DNA of 64,000 nucleotides from Opitutia bacterium (GTDB lineage: Bacteria; Verrucomicrobiota; Verrucomicrobiia; Opitutales; UBA953). Below are positions 1-9,347 of the stretch, in pieces. The translations under genes and the position numbers were made by a program. Below the pieces are notes generated by a model that saw only the letters and a list, made by a program, of their open reading frames with translations, had not been told where the DNA came from and did not search any database. Position 1 is the first letter of the stretch. The number at the start of each line of letters is the position of its first letter. The stretch is taken from assembly GCA_003569245.1 (NCBI GenBank), contig BGOM01000019.1, positions 186,001 through 250,000 on the forward strand, read 5' to 3'.

Positions 1-44
1 CCCACGTCGAGCCGATCGAGACCAAGGACCTGGAGCGCCGCTGA
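1..44 (+). CDS. 3' end of an unidentified gene
   Basis: Reading from base 3, an open frame encodes HVEPIETKDLERR and stops with TGA at 42-44. It would be the last 13 residues of a plus-strand gene that starts outside the window. It converges on the next gene with six bases between the stop codons. Thirteen residues are too few to assign a family, and the frame could be chance. Confidence 0.35.
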   Translation, partial: HVEPIETKDLERR

Positions 45-50
45 CCGGCG

Positions 51-1673
51 TCACTTCGCCGCGGCGGGCGTCGCCAGTTCCTGGCGCGTCGCGATCGGCA
101 CATAGCCGACCTCGAGGCCTTTCGGCGGCGTCACCACCTGCGCGGGATCGAGGTCGGCCAGCCGGCCGACGGTCGGGGGCGCGAGGTAGTCGCGATCCTT
201 CGTCCAGGCGCGGTGGAGTTTCTCGACCTTGACCTGCATGGCCTCGCGTTCGGCCTTCGTCAGGTCCGCGTTCAACAGCGCCGGCTGGTCCGCGAAGCGG
301 TACCAATAATAGGTGACGACGCTACCGTCGCCGAGGAAGGCCTTGAACGGCCCGGCCTTCGGGCCCGGCGTCTTCCAGGTCGTCGTCGCGCCCTCGGGCG
401 TGTCGTAGGGGGCCTGCGCGCGCTCCTTCGGACGCGGGAAGGACTTCGCCTGGAGCTGCGTCTCCGCCGGGACCTCCGCCGGCTTCACCGGCAGCCACTG
501 CGTGCGCTTGGGATCCTCGTTCAGCCGGAAGTATTCCGGCAGCATGACCTGAGCCCCCTGCTTGGTCACCGAACGCGTCACGTAGGCGTCGTTCCACTTG
601 TAACCATAGGTCGTCGGCTCGGGCGAGAACGGCGTGCCGAAGGACTTCCAGTCGATCGGCGTCTTCTTCTCCTTGGGCGTGCCCTCCGGGTAGAGGCGCC
701 AGGTCGAACCCCCGCCATTCTTGAAGGACTGCACGAACGCCCCGGCCGGGTTGAGCGCCCCGCTGACCGGCGCGCCGCCGTCGAACCAAGCCTTCACCCC
801 ATCATAGAGGGCCGAACGATCGTAGCAGGTCAGCCGATGCATCGTGACCGAGTAGCCTTCGGGGCCGACCGGGAAGACCGTGGGCGCCACGCGGGCGAAC
901 GTCTTGCCGGACGAGTCCTGGGCCACGGCCGCCGGCACGTACTGCGTCTCCATCTGGAACGCCTTGTTGGGGTCGGACGGGCGCGCGTCGAGCATCTGGC
1001 CGGCGTAGGCCGGGTTCAGCTCCACGGAATGCGCCCAGAAATACGGCGTGAAGAAGCAGACCGGCCCCTTGAAGTTGCCGGTGTTCAGGAACAGCGTCCA
1101 GCAGTTATCGCCCATCGGCACCTTCGCCGCCGTCGTCGTCTTCGCCTGCGCGAACGGCAACGGCAGGTAACCGTAGCCGAAGAGCCCGCCATGCGTCCCC
1201 TGCTTCACGTTCAGGCCGTCGATGGGGAAGAGCAGCCACGGGCTCAGCTGCGCGACGCCGTACAAGCCTTGCGGTTTCTCCCAGCTGCCGCGGCCATGCG
1301 CCGGGCCGTTGGCGATGTCCTTGAAGTTCGCGCCCACGCCGCCCATGATGAACTTCGGCGTCTCGGTCGGGAAACGCGTGTCGCGCCACCAGCCGAGCCC
1401 GCCTTCGATATCGGAGTAAAGATCCTTCGGCTTCGCGCCGTCGTACTGCGCGAACATCCACGTGCCGAAGAGGCCGGTCTGGAAGCGATGCCCCGGGTAC
1501 TGCGTCAGCAAGGGCCACGCGGCCGCGTAGACGGAGAAGCCGGCGTTGTACTTCGCGGGCACCCGGTCGACGGGTACGAGCATGTAGCCCGCCATCTCGG
1601 CCTTGCCGGGTTCGGCGGCGGGCAGGACCGCGGGAAGCAGGGCGGCGGCGAGGAGGAGTCGAGTCAGGGGCAT
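51..1673 (-). CDS. exported protein of unknown function, 540 aa
   Basis: The ATG at 1673 opens a typical Sec signal peptide (MPLTRLLLAAALLPAVLPA), so the mature protein should be periplasmic or outside the cell. The body is rich in Trp, Tyr, Gly and Pro, with no internal membrane segment, no CxxCH and no recognised catalytic motif. The composition suggests a soluble, mostly beta protein. I do not recognise the family; proteins of this look are common among large secreted hypotheticals of Planctomycetes and Verrucomicrobia. It is divergent from aspS, with about 150 bp between the two starts. Confidence 0.75.
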   Translation of the reverse strand: MPLTRLLLAAALLPAVLPAAEPGKAEMAGYMLVPVDRVPAKYNAGFSVYAAAWPLLTQYPGHRFQTGLFGTWMFAQYDGAKPKDLYSDIEGGLGWWRDTRFPTETPKFIMGGVGANFKDIANGPAHGRGSWEKPQGLYGVAQLSPWLLFPIDGLNVKQGTHGGLFGYGYLPLPFAQAKTTTAAKVPMGDNCWTLFLNTGNFKGPVCFFTPYFWAHSVELNPAYAGQMLDARPSDPNKAFQMETQYVPAAVAQDSSGKTFARVAPTVFPVGPEGYSVTMHRLTCYDRSALYDGVKAWFDGGAPVSGALNPAGAFVQSFKNGGGSTWRLYPEGTPKEKKTPIDWKSFGTPFSPEPTTYGYKWNDAYVTRSVTKQGAQVMLPEYFRLNEDPKRTQWLPVKPAEVPAETQLQAKSFPRPKERAQAPYDTPEGATTTWKTPGPKAGPFKAFLGDGSVVTYYWYRFADQPALLNADLTKAEREAMQVKVEKLHRAWTKDRDYLAPPTVGRLADLDPAQVVTPPKGLEVGYVPIATRQELATPAAAK

Positions 1674-1827
1674 CCCCCAGCCCTAACCGCTCGCTGTCGA
1701 CGTGCTAACCCAAACTCGGCCCGGCCGCCTTTTAATGGCGGACCGCCCCGCTCCCGCCCTTATTTGTCCTTGTTTCAGGGGGGTATTTAGGGGTAACCAT
1801 ACCCCTCGATTCCGTCGACCTGCCCCC

Positions 1828-3618
1828 ATGAACCGCACCCACACCTGCAACGCCCTCCGCCCCGCCGACGCCGGCCAGACCGTGACCCTCGTGGGTTGGG
1901 TCGACACCAAGCGCGACCTCGGGGGCGTGACCTTCATCGACCTGCGCGACCGCGAAGGCGTGACCCAGGTGGTGTTCAATCCGGGCCCCAACCAGGAGAT
2001 CGCCCAGCGCCTCAAGACCGAGTCCGTGATCCAGGTCACCGGCAAGGTCACCGCCCGCTCCGCCGAGACCGTCAACCCGAAGCTCGGCACCGGGGCCGTC
2101 GAGGTCCTGGCCGCCACCATCGAGGTCCATAACGTCTGCGCCGACCTGCCCTTCCCGATGGACGACGACAAGGCGGACAAGGTGAACGAGGACCTGCGCC
2201 TCGAGTACCGCTTCCTCGACCTCCGCCGCCCCCGCAACATCGGCCTGCTCAAGCTGCGCGCCAAGGCCGCCCGCGCGATCCGCGCCGAGCTCGACGGCCA
2301 GGACTTCCTGGAGATCGAGACCCCGACCCTCTTCAAGAGCACCCCGGAAGGCGCCCGCGAGTTCCTCGTGCCGAGCCGCACCAACCCCGGCGAGTTCTAC
2401 GCCCTCACCCAGTCCCCGCAGCAGTACAAGCAGATGCTGATGGTGGCCGGCGTCGAGCGCTACTACCAGATGGCCCGTTGCTACCGCGACGAGGACCTCC
2501 GCGCCGACCGCCAGCCCGAGTTCACGCAGGTCGACCTCGAGATGTCGTTCATCGACCGCGAGGACATGTACAAGCTGATCGAGGGCATCCTCAAGCGCAC
2601 CTGGAAGGAGACGCTCGGCGTCGACATCCCCACCCCCTTCCCGCGCATGTCCTACCAGGAGGCGATGGACCGCTTCGGCATCGACAAGCCCGACACACGC
2701 TTCGCGATGGAGATCCAGGACCTCACCGGCCTCTTCAAGAACTCCGCCTTCAAGGTGTTCCACGGCGCCGCCAACACCCCGGGCTCCGTGGTGCGCGCGA
2801 TCAACGCCAAGGGCCTCGCCGACCTCACCCAGGGCGAGCTGACCAACCTCGAGACGATCGCGAAGAGCCAGGGCGCCAAGGGCCTCGCCTTCATCAAGGT
2901 CGAAGGCGGCGAATGGAAGTCGCCGATCACGAAGTTCTTCTCCGAGGAGGAGAAGGCCGCGCTCAAGGCCACGCTCAAGATCGAGGATGGCGACATCATC
3001 TTCTTCGCGGCCGCCCCGTGGGAGCAGGCCTCCAACGTGCTCGGTCGCATCCGCCTCGAGTCCGCCGCGCTGCTCAAGGCCAAGGGCCGGCTCAGCCTGC
3101 CGACCGACCAGTATAATTTCCTCTGGGTCATCGAGTTCCCGCTCATGCTCTGGGACGAGGAGGAGAAGCGCTACCTCTCCGCCCACCACCCGTTCACCGC
3201 GCCCGTCAAGGAGGACGAACCTCTCCTCGCCACCGACCCCGCCAAGGTCCGCGGTCAGCACTACGACATCGTCCTGAACGGCGTCGAGCTCGGCGGCGGC
3301 TCCATCCGCATCCACAACCCGGCCGTGCAGAAGCGCGTCTTCGAGGACATCCTTAAGATCCCGCAGGACATGGTCGAAAGCCGCTTCGGCTACATGCTCA
3401 AGGCCTTCGCCTACGGCGCCCCGCCCCACGGCGGCATCGCCCTCGGCTTCGACCGCGTCGTCGCCATGCTGGCCGGACGCAGCTCGATCCGCGACATCCT
3501 CGCCTTCCCGAAGAATCAGAACGGGCGCGACCTCATGGCCGACTGCCCGAGCCCCGTCACCCCGAAGCAGCTGCGCGACCTGCGCATCCGCACGGTGGAG
3601 GAAGAGAAGAAGGCTTAA
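1828..3618 (+). CDS. aspS: aspartyl-tRNA synthetase
   Basis: This gene charges tRNA-Asp (or tRNA-Asp/Asn in non-discriminating enzymes) with aspartate in the cytoplasm. The 596-aa product has the bacterial AspRS layout: an N-terminal OB-fold anticodon-binding domain (about residues 1-110), a class II core with motif 2 (RDEDLRADRQPEF, near residue 220), a GAD insertion domain (about 290-410) and motif 3 (GFDRVVAML, near 540). The length matches the family. The start at 1828 was preferred over an upstream in-frame extension because MNRTHTC leads directly into the OB fold. There is no strong Shine-Dalgarno sequence; the leader reads TTTAGGGGTAACC. The gene stands alone and is followed by G-rich repeats. 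Confidence 0.97.
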   Translation: MNRTHTCNALRPADAGQTVTLVGWVDTKRDLGGVTFIDLRDREGVTQVVFNPGPNQEIAQRLKTESVIQVTGKVTARSAETVNPKLGTGAVEVLAATIEVHNVCADLPFPMDDDKADKVNEDLRLEYRFLDLRRPRNIGLLKLRAKAARAIRAELDGQDFLEIETPTLFKSTPEGAREFLVPSRTNPGEFYALTQSPQQYKQMLMVAGVERYYQMARCYRDEDLRADRQPEFTQVDLEMSFIDREDMYKLIEGILKRTWKETLGVDIPTPFPRMSYQEAMDRFGIDKPDTRFAMEIQDLTGLFKNSAFKVFHGAANTPGSVVRAINAKGLADLTQGELTNLETIAKSQGAKGLAFIKVEGGEWKSPITKFFSEEEKAALKATLKIEDGDIIFFAAAPWEQASNVLGRIRLESAALLKAKGRLSLPTDQYNFLWVIEFPLMLWDEEEKRYLSAHHPFTAPVKEDEPLLATDPAKVRGQHYDIVLNGVELGGGSIRIHNPAVQKRVFEDILKIPQDMVESRFGYMLKAFAYGAPPHGGIALGFDRVVAMLAGRSSIRDILAFPKNQNGRDLMADCPSPVTPKQLRDLRIRTVEEEKKA

Positions 3619-3620
3619 GG

Positions 3621-3675
3621 AGGGCTGGGGCTGGGGCTGGGCTGGGGCTGGGGCTGGGGCTGGGGCTGGGGCTGG
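3621..3675 (+). repeat. GGGGCT hexamer tandem repeat (G-quadruplex motif)
   Basis: Immediately after the aspS stop, about eight copies of GGGGCT (one shortened to GGGCT) run head to tail. Four or more G-tracts of four separated by two-base loops are a classic G-quadruplex-forming pattern on the plus strand. A C-rich imperfect repeat lies about 65 bp further on. Confidence 0.85.
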
Positions 3676-3735
3676 AAAAGGCAAGTACCCGGAAACCAGC
3701 CGAGCGCCGACATCGGAGAATTCCCCTCCTGTCCC

Positions 3736-3769
3736 TGACCCTACCCCTGGCCCTAGCCCTGGCCCGCTC
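3736..3769 (+). repeat. C-rich imperfect repeat (CCCTGG/CCCTAG units)
   Basis: A run of CCCTRNCC-like units (accctacccctggccctagccc and on) lies between aspS and the convergent GYF-domain gene. It is partly complementary to the GGGGCT array upstream, so the two could pair into a long imperfect stem in the aspS 3' region. No coding signal is seen here. Confidence 0.6.
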
Positions 3770-4207
3770 CTACCACACTTCCTCGTGAATCTGCTCGGAG
3801 TCGCAACGGGGGCAGTGCGAGGTCTTACCTAAGCTGCGCCCGGCCGAATAGGCGCCGCCAGCCCAGGGAGTGACGCACCAGTAGATGATCTCAAGGAGCG
3901 TGCTGCCGGGTTTACGTTCGACCGCTTCGTTGAACTTGGCGCCGCACCGCAGGCATTCGTAGCGCAGGTGCGAGCGTGGGTCCGGTTTGCGGGGCACGGG
4001 CGCCGGGGCCGGGCTCGCGGGCGGCGGGGTCGTGGGCTTCGCCTTCGGCGGGTCGAAGGTCGTCCCGACCACGAGCCACCCAGCCATGCCTTTCTTCCAA
4101 TAGTGGTCCGAAGCCTTGACCGTACCCGCCCCGACGAGCACCGGAAGGTCGGCCTCCGGGTAACGGCCGAGGACGCGGCCGGCGCGGGCGATGTGGACGA
4201 GGACCAT
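3770..4207 (-). CDS. GYF_2 (DUF4339) domain protein with zinc ribbon
   Basis: The first 50 residues follow the GYF_2/DUF4339 pattern: a short beta start, a charged middle, then the diagnostic W-KKGMAGWLVV (residues 37-47). A Pro/Ala linker (about 52-77) joins it to a C-terminal part with two CxxC knuckles (C85/C88 and C132/C135) that should bind one zinc. A short hydrophobic stretch with Gly and Trp lies between the knuckles. GYF_2 domains are thought to bind proline-rich or other peptides in bacterial membrane or scaffold proteins, but the partner is unknown here. There is no signal peptide. It is a single gene convergent with aspS. Confidence 0.75.
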   Translation of the reverse strand: MVLVHIARAGRVLGRYPEADLPVLVGAGTVKASDHYWKKGMAGWLVVGTTFDPPKAKPTTPPPASPAPAPVPRKPDPRSHLRYECLRCGAKFNEAVERKPGSTLLEIIYWCVTPWAGGAYSAGRSLGKTSHCPRCDSEQIHEEVW

Positions 4208-4373
4208 GGGGACTGAGCAGGTCTAGCCTCCTCGGGATGGGGCGCAAGCGAGGGTCATCGCGGCAAATTACAACTTTGGGGGTGAAAATGGAGGCGGTGC
4301 ACCCTTACGGACGAATCCGAGGATTATTTTAGACGGGATAAAAGGGCCGGGACGCTTATAAGAAGTCATCCCC

Positions 4374-6063
4374 ATGCGCCCTCTGCCCTACCTGCTCCTG
4401 GCCAGCCTCACCTTGAACCTGGCCGCGGCCGAGATACCGACCACGGGCGCCAAGATCGCCCGCGTCACGGTCTACGCCGACCGGGCCGAAGTGGTCCGGC
4501 GTTTCGCGACGACGCTCCCCGCGGGCGAACACGCCCTGGTGTTCGACGCGCTGCCGGGCGAGACCGACCTCTCCTCCGTCCGTGTCAACGGGCAGGGTTC
4601 CTTCAGCCTGATCGACATCCGGGCCGAGACGATCCAGACGCTCGAGGTGACCGACACCCAGGTGCGCGAGCTTTCGGCGAAACTCAAGACCGAGCAGGTG
4701 AAGCTGCAGGAGGTGACCCAGGCCCAGACGCGCAACGCCCAACGCCGCGCCTCCCTGGACAAGGTGCTGGGTCGGCTGACCGCGGTCGGCAAGGAGTCCG
4801 CCAATCCCGACCTCGATCCCGCGAAGTGGGCCGGCTACCTGAGCTACCACGTCGACAGCCTGGCGAAGCTCGACCAGGAGACCTTGGACCTCAAGGGACG
4901 CGACGACGCCCTGCGCGCCGAGATCAACCGGCTGGAGCGCGAGCTGAACCAGCTCAACGGCAACCGCACGAAGTCCCGCAACGTCGCCCGCGTGAAGATC
5001 GAGGTGACGCAGGCGGGGCCGCAGGAGTTCGAGCTTTCCTACGTGGTCGCGGGACCGAGCTGGTCGCCGCGCTACGACGTGCGCGCCGACACGGTCGCGA
5101 AGAAACTGACGGTCGCCTACCAGGCGCAGGTCCGCCAACGCACCGGCGAGGACTGGCAAGGCGTGAGCCTCCGTCTCTCCACCGCCCAGCCCGGCGTGGC
5201 CGGACGCGAACCCGAACTGACGCCCTGGGCCCTCTACAAGGCCGAGCCGGTCGTCCCGACGGGTGCGGTTCTGATGGACGAAGGCGGCCTGGCGGCCGCC
5301 AAGCCGCAGTCGGCGACCACGATGCGACGTGGCCTCGCCAAGCAGGAAGAGCAGAAAGCCGCCGCGATTTCGCCCGCCGCCCGCGCCGGCCGCGCCCGCG
5401 ATGGAAATCTCCGCCGCCACGGTCCAGGCCGGCGCCACCGCGGCCCTCTTCCAGGTGCCGCGCGCCTACGACATCCCGTCCGACCCGAAGTCCGTCAAGG
5501 TCGCCCTGACGGAGCAGACTTTCTTCGCCAGTTTCCGGCATAGCTGCGTTCCCAAGCTTTCGCCCAACGTCTACCTCAAGGCGCAGGCGGTCAACGCCAG
5601 CGACTACCCGTTCCTCCCCGGCCCGACCGCGGTCTTCCTGGACGGCGCCTACGTCGCCGCCGCGTCGATGGACCTCGTCCCGGCCGGCCAGGAATTCGTG
5701 ACGTTCCTCGGGGTCGACCAGGCGGTGAAGGTGGAGCGCCGGGTGCTCGCCCGCCGCGAGGAGGTGACCGGCGTCTTCGGCAAGAAGACCCACCGCACCG
5801 TGCACGACCAGCTCTTCAAGGTGACCAACGGCAAACGGGCGGACATCGACCTGACCGTCGGCGACCAGCTCCCGCTCAGCAACCACGACGCGATCAAGGT
5901 CGTGCTGGAGGAACCGCGCTACGAGAAGGACACCGACGCCCTGAAACTCAACGAGCAGAAGTTCCTGGAATGGCGCCTGCGCCTCGGCGCCGGGGACAAG
6001 CTCGACCTCCCCTTCCGCTTCGCCGTCGAACGACCTGAGGACGTGATCGTCGTCGGCCAGTGA
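4374..6063 (+). pseudogene. MuiA-family (DUF4140/DUF4139) exported protein, frameshifted
   Basis: The frame from 4374 gives a signal peptide, a DUF4140-type N-terminus (VTVYADRAEV near residue 27), a coiled-coil middle and the start of the DUF4139 domain. After about 5345-5395 the homology continues one frame over, with HSCVPKLSPN and ERPEDVIVVGQ, to the stop at 6063. The intact paralogue at 6090-7790 shows the two parts belong together. The total length is 3n+1, as from one inserted or two missing bases in a GC-rich Ala/Pro segment. Mucoidy inhibitor MuiA-type proteins are surface or periplasmic proteins of unclear biochemistry. This is either a real pseudogene or a sequencing error. A TTATAAG box lies 11 bp before the ATG. 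Confidence 0.85.
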
Positions 6064-6089
6064 ACCCCGCCACCCCTTCCCACCTTGCC

Positions 6090-7790
6090 ATGAGACTCTC
6101 CCCGCTCCCCCTGCTCCTCCTCGCCGCCGCCCTCGGGGCCGCCGAGGTCAAGACCGACGGCGCCGCCATCACCCAGGTCACCGTCTACGCCGACCGCGCC
6201 GAGGTCGTCCGCACCTTCAAGGGCCGCCTCGAGGCCGGCGAACAAACCTTGGTCTTCGACCGTCTCCCGGGCGCGACCCGGCTCGACCAGTTGCGCGTCG
6301 AAGGCCGCGGCGCGTTCACGCTCGTCGACATCCGCCCGGAGACGATCCAGACGAAGGAGGTCGCCAACGAGCAGGTGCGCGCGCTGCAGGACGCCCTCAA
6401 GGCCCAGGACCTGCGCCAACAGGCCCTGAACCAGACCGAGGCCCGCCTGACCTTCCAGAAGTCGGCCCTGGACAAGATGCTCGCCCGCCTCACGACCGCC
6501 GGCAAGGAATCCGCCAACCCGGAGATGGACCCGCTCAAGTGGGCCGCCTTCCTTGATTTCCAGGATAAGCAGCTGGCCGAGGTGGACCGCCAGATTCTCG
6601 CCCTCCAGGCGGACCGCGAGGTGGTGCGCGCCGAGATCGACCGCCTCAACCGCGAGCTCGGGGCCTTGCGCGGCAACGAGCGCCGCTCACGCCTCCTCGC
6701 CAAGGTCAACCTCGACGTCCGCCAGGCCGGCGAGGTGGAGGTCAACCTGAGCTACCTGGTGCGCGGCCCGAGCTGGTCGCCCTCCTACGACATGCGCGCC
6801 GACACGAAGGCGAAGACGCTCGACGTCACCTACCACGCCGAGGTGCGCCAGGCCACGGGCGAGGATTGGCGGGGCGTCTCGCTCCGGCTCTCGACCGCGC
6901 AACCCGGACTGGCGGGACGCGAACCGAAGATGGACCCCTGGTTCCTGACCAAGGCCGAGCCGATCCTGCTGGGCGGAGTCGCGGGCGGAGGCTTCGGCGG
7001 CGGGCTCGGCGCCCCGACCGGCACGGCCGAGAACCGCTTCCAGATGTTCAACGAGGTACGTCCGATGGCCAACGGCGTGGCCCTCGATGGCATCGCGCGC
7101 GCGAAACTGGACAAACGCATGGAGGCGATGGATGAGCGCCGCGCCAGCGTACGGACGGGCGGCACGGCGGCCACCTTCGTGATCGACCGCCCATCCGATA
7201 TCCTGGCCGACAACAAGCCGGCGCAGGTGACCGTCATGCGCGAGTCCTTCCCGACCTACTTCCGCCATACCTGCGTGCCGAAGCTCTCCCCCTTCGTCTA
7301 CCTGAAGACCAAGGCCGTCAACCGGACCGATTTCACCTTCCTGCCGGGGCCGACCGCGGTCTTCCTCGACGGCGCGTTCGTCGCGCAGGCCAACCTCGAC
7401 CTCGTGCCCTCCGGCCAGGACTTCTGGACCTACCTCGGCGTCGACCAGGGCGTCAGCGTGGAACGCAAGGTGCTCGCCCGGCGCGAGGAGACGACCGGTG
7501 TCTTCGGCAAGAAGACGCTCCGCACCGTCTTCGACCAGGTGTTCAAGCTGAAGAACGGCAAGGCGACCGACATCGAGCTGGTCTTGTGGGACCAGGTCCC
7601 CGCGTCCAACCATGAGGATATCAAGGTGGTCTTCGAAGAGCCGCGCTACGAGAAGGACACCGACGACCTGAAGCTGAACGAGAGCAAGTTCCTCGAGTGG
7701 CGCCTCCCCCTCAAGGCCGGCGCGAAGCAGGACCTGCCTTTCCGCTTCGCGGTCGAACGCCCCGAGGACGTCCAGGTCGTCGGCCTCTGA
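6090..7790 (+). CDS. MuiA-family (DUF4140/DUF4139) exported protein
   Basis: This 566-aa intact paralogue of the preceding gene starts 26 bp after its stop, so the two are a tandem duplication. The ATG at 6090 is chosen because MRLSPLPLLLLAAALGA is a clean signal peptide; an in-frame GTG at 6060 would add ten residues and overlap the upstream stop. Order: DUF4140 N-domain (about 25-125), a long helical or coiled-coil segment (about 110-210), then a DUF4139 beta-rich domain (about 220-566) with a Gly-rich insert near 295-320. The family was named for suppressing mucoidy. Its molecular role is not established, and an envelope location is inferred from the signal peptide. Confidence 0.88.
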   Translation: MRLSPLPLLLLAAALGAAEVKTDGAAITQVTVYADRAEVVRTFKGRLEAGEQTLVFDRLPGATRLDQLRVEGRGAFTLVDIRPETIQTKEVANEQVRALQDALKAQDLRQQALNQTEARLTFQKSALDKMLARLTTAGKESANPEMDPLKWAAFLDFQDKQLAEVDRQILALQADREVVRAEIDRLNRELGALRGNERRSRLLAKVNLDVRQAGEVEVNLSYLVRGPSWSPSYDMRADTKAKTLDVTYHAEVRQATGEDWRGVSLRLSTAQPGLAGREPKMDPWFLTKAEPILLGGVAGGGFGGGLGAPTGTAENRFQMFNEVRPMANGVALDGIARAKLDKRMEAMDERRASVRTGGTAATFVIDRPSDILADNKPAQVTVMRESFPTYFRHTCVPKLSPFVYLKTKAVNRTDFTFLPGPTAVFLDGAFVAQANLDLVPSGQDFWTYLGVDQGVSVERKVLARREETTGVFGKKTLRTVFDQVFKLKNGKATDIELVLWDQVPASNHEDIKVVFEEPRYEKDTDDLKLNESKFLEWRLPLKAGAKQDLPFRFAVERPEDVQVVGL

Positions 7791-7843
7791 GCGGCGCCCC
7801 GTCTAGGGTTGCCTCCCGCGGGACGACCGCCTTCCTCTCCGGC

Positions 7844-8266
7844 ATGTCCACCGAGCCCGCCGCCGACGCCCCCGCGCCCCATGTGGTCGGGGCCAGCTAC
7901 GAGTTCGACGAGGTCCGCCGGGCCCACGGAGGCGACCCGAAGCCCCCGAATTTCGTCCTGCATCGCGAGGGCAAGGTGATCGGGTTATGCCTCGGCCTCG
8001 GCTGGCACCCGCGGGCCGACGCCGAACCCTGCGAGGTCTGGGTCGGCCGCAAGGGCGACCAGGCGAAGTGGGGCATCAGGCTGGCGGAGACGAAAGGACC
8101 CCTGCCCGTCTATGTCCGCCGCACCGAAGGCGGCCCCTGGTTCTTCAAGGGAAACTACGAGGTCACGAGCCACACGACCGACCCGGCCCTGATCCGCCCG
8201 CGCCTGCAGCCCCCGAAGATCGTCGCCGTGGCGCAGGTCGTCTTCCTCCGCAAGCTACCCGCCTGA
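7844..8266 (+). CDS. hypothetical protein, 140 aa
   Basis: The ATG at 7844 ([10 protein letters not shown]) is preferred over a long upstream extension that overlaps the MuiA gene. The protein is soluble with no signal peptide. Its core [12 protein letters not shown], a hydrophobic beta segment ([10 protein letters not shown]), PVYVRR and WFFKGNYEV suggest a small all-beta fold. The WFFKGNYEV element vaguely recalls SRA/DUF6697-type base-recognition folds, but I would not assign it. It lies 4 bp upstream of a VF530-family gene, so the two are probably co-transcribed. Confidence 0.6.
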   Translation: MSTEPAADAPAPHVVGASYEFDEVRRAHGGDPKPPNFVLHREGKVIGLCLGLGWHPRADAEPCEVWVGRKGDQAKWGIRLAETKGPLPVYVRRTEGGPWFFKGNYEVTSHTTDPALIRPRLQPPKIVAVAQVVFLRKLPA

Positions 8267-8270
8267 GCGC

Positions 8271-8519
8271 ATGAGCGAAGCCCCCCGCCAGCACCCGCGC
8301 GACCCGCTGCACGGCGTCACGTTGCAGAAGGTCCTCGAGACGATGGTGGCCCACTATGGATGGCGCGAGCTGGCGGAGCGGATCCCGATCCGCTGCTTCA
8401 TGTTCGACCCGACCATCAAGTCGTCGCTGATCTTCCTCCGCAAGACCCCCTGGGCCCGCGAGAAACTGGAAAACTGGTACGTCGGCGACGTCAACAAAGC
8501 CCGCGGCGGCGGCCTCTGA
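8271..8519 (+). CDS. VF530 family (DUF2132) putative DNA-binding protein
   Basis: The 82-aa product matches the small VF530/DUF2132 family almost end to end: [58 protein letters not shown] structure from Vibrio fischeri led to the DNA-binding proposal; the cellular role is unknown. It starts 4 bp after the preceding 140-aa gene and ends 2 bp before the next start, giving a compact three-gene arrangement. Confidence 0.92.
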   Translation: MSEAPRQHPRDPLHGVTLQKVLETMVAHYGWRELAERIPIRCFMFDPTIKSSLIFLRKTPWAREKLENWYVGDVNKARGGGL

Positions 8520-8521
8520 CG

Positions 8522-9295
8522 ATGCGTCGGCTTTCCCTGCTGCTCGCGATCGTCGCCCTCGCCCTCACGCCCCGGCCGGCGCCGGCGGCGGCGCCCGCCG
8601 CCGCGCCGAAACCCTCGGCCAAGAAGGGTTTCGGGCTGCCGGAGCGCAAAGGCTTCGGGGCCGCCCATCTCGCGGCGCTGAACGTCGGCTGGTATTACAA
8701 CTGGGGCAACGAGACAAAACTGGCCACAACCGCGACGTTCGTGCCGATGATCTTCTCCGCGCAACGCACCCCGCCGGCGGCGACGCATGAGTTCGTGCTC
8801 GGCTTCAACGAGCCCGACCACCCGAAGCAGGCGAGCATGACCGTGGACGAGGCGCTGGCCCATTGGTCCCTCGTCACCGCGCAGGCGCGGCAGACGGTCT
8901 CACCGGCGATGGCCGGCAATCCGGTCACAGGCGCCTGGTTGCCCGCGTTCCTGAAGGCCCAGCCCAAGGTCGACGCGATCGCGGTCCACTGGTACAAAGG
9001 GGTCGACGCCCGGAAATTCATCGCCGATCTGCAGGCCATCCACGAGGCCTACGGACGGCCGCTCTGGGTCACCGAGTATTGCCCGCAGACCAGCGCGGCG
9101 TCCGAGCAGCAGCCCGACCGCTACACGGCTGCGCAGGTCGCGGACTTCATCGCCGTGACCTCGACCTGGATGGAGCAGACGGACTGGGTGCAGCGCTACG
9201 CCTGGCATCACCCGAAAGCGGGGACCTGCCGGCTCTTCGACGAAGCCGGCAAACTGACCGCGACCGGCCAGGCTTACGCCCAGGACCGCCGCTGA
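8522..9295 (+). CDS. GH128-like (Asl1-type) secreted glycoside hydrolase
   Basis: A signal peptide and an Ala/Pro-rich linker precede a TIM-barrel-type catalytic domain. GFNEPD (Glu97) fits the acid/base at the end of beta-4, and LWVTEY (Glu185) fits the nucleophile at the end of beta-7, as in clan GH-A family 128 (beta-1,3-glucanases). Between them are AIAVHWY and other aromatic strand ends that could line the substrate groove. The start at 8522 follows the VF530 stop by 2 bp; a longer in-frame ORF from 8360 would only run through that gene. At 257 aa it is a compact single-domain enzyme, probably acting outside the cytoplasm on beta-glucan. Confidence 0.82.
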   Translation: MRRLSLLLAIVALALTPRPAPAAAPAAAPKPSAKKGFGLPERKGFGAAHLAALNVGWYYNWGNETKLATTATFVPMIFSAQRTPPAATHEFVLGFNEPDHPKQASMTVDEALAHWSLVTAQARQTVSPAMAGNPVTGAWLPAFLKAQPKVDAIAVHWYKGVDARKFIADLQAIHEAYGRPLWVTEYCPQTSAASEQQPDRYTAAQVADFIAVTSTWMEQTDWVQRYAWHHPKAGTCRLFDEAGKLTATGQAYAQDRR

Positions 9296-9347
9296 CCGGG
9301 GTTAGGGTTTACTTCGCGAGGGCGCCGGGTTTCCTCGGCTCATCCCC

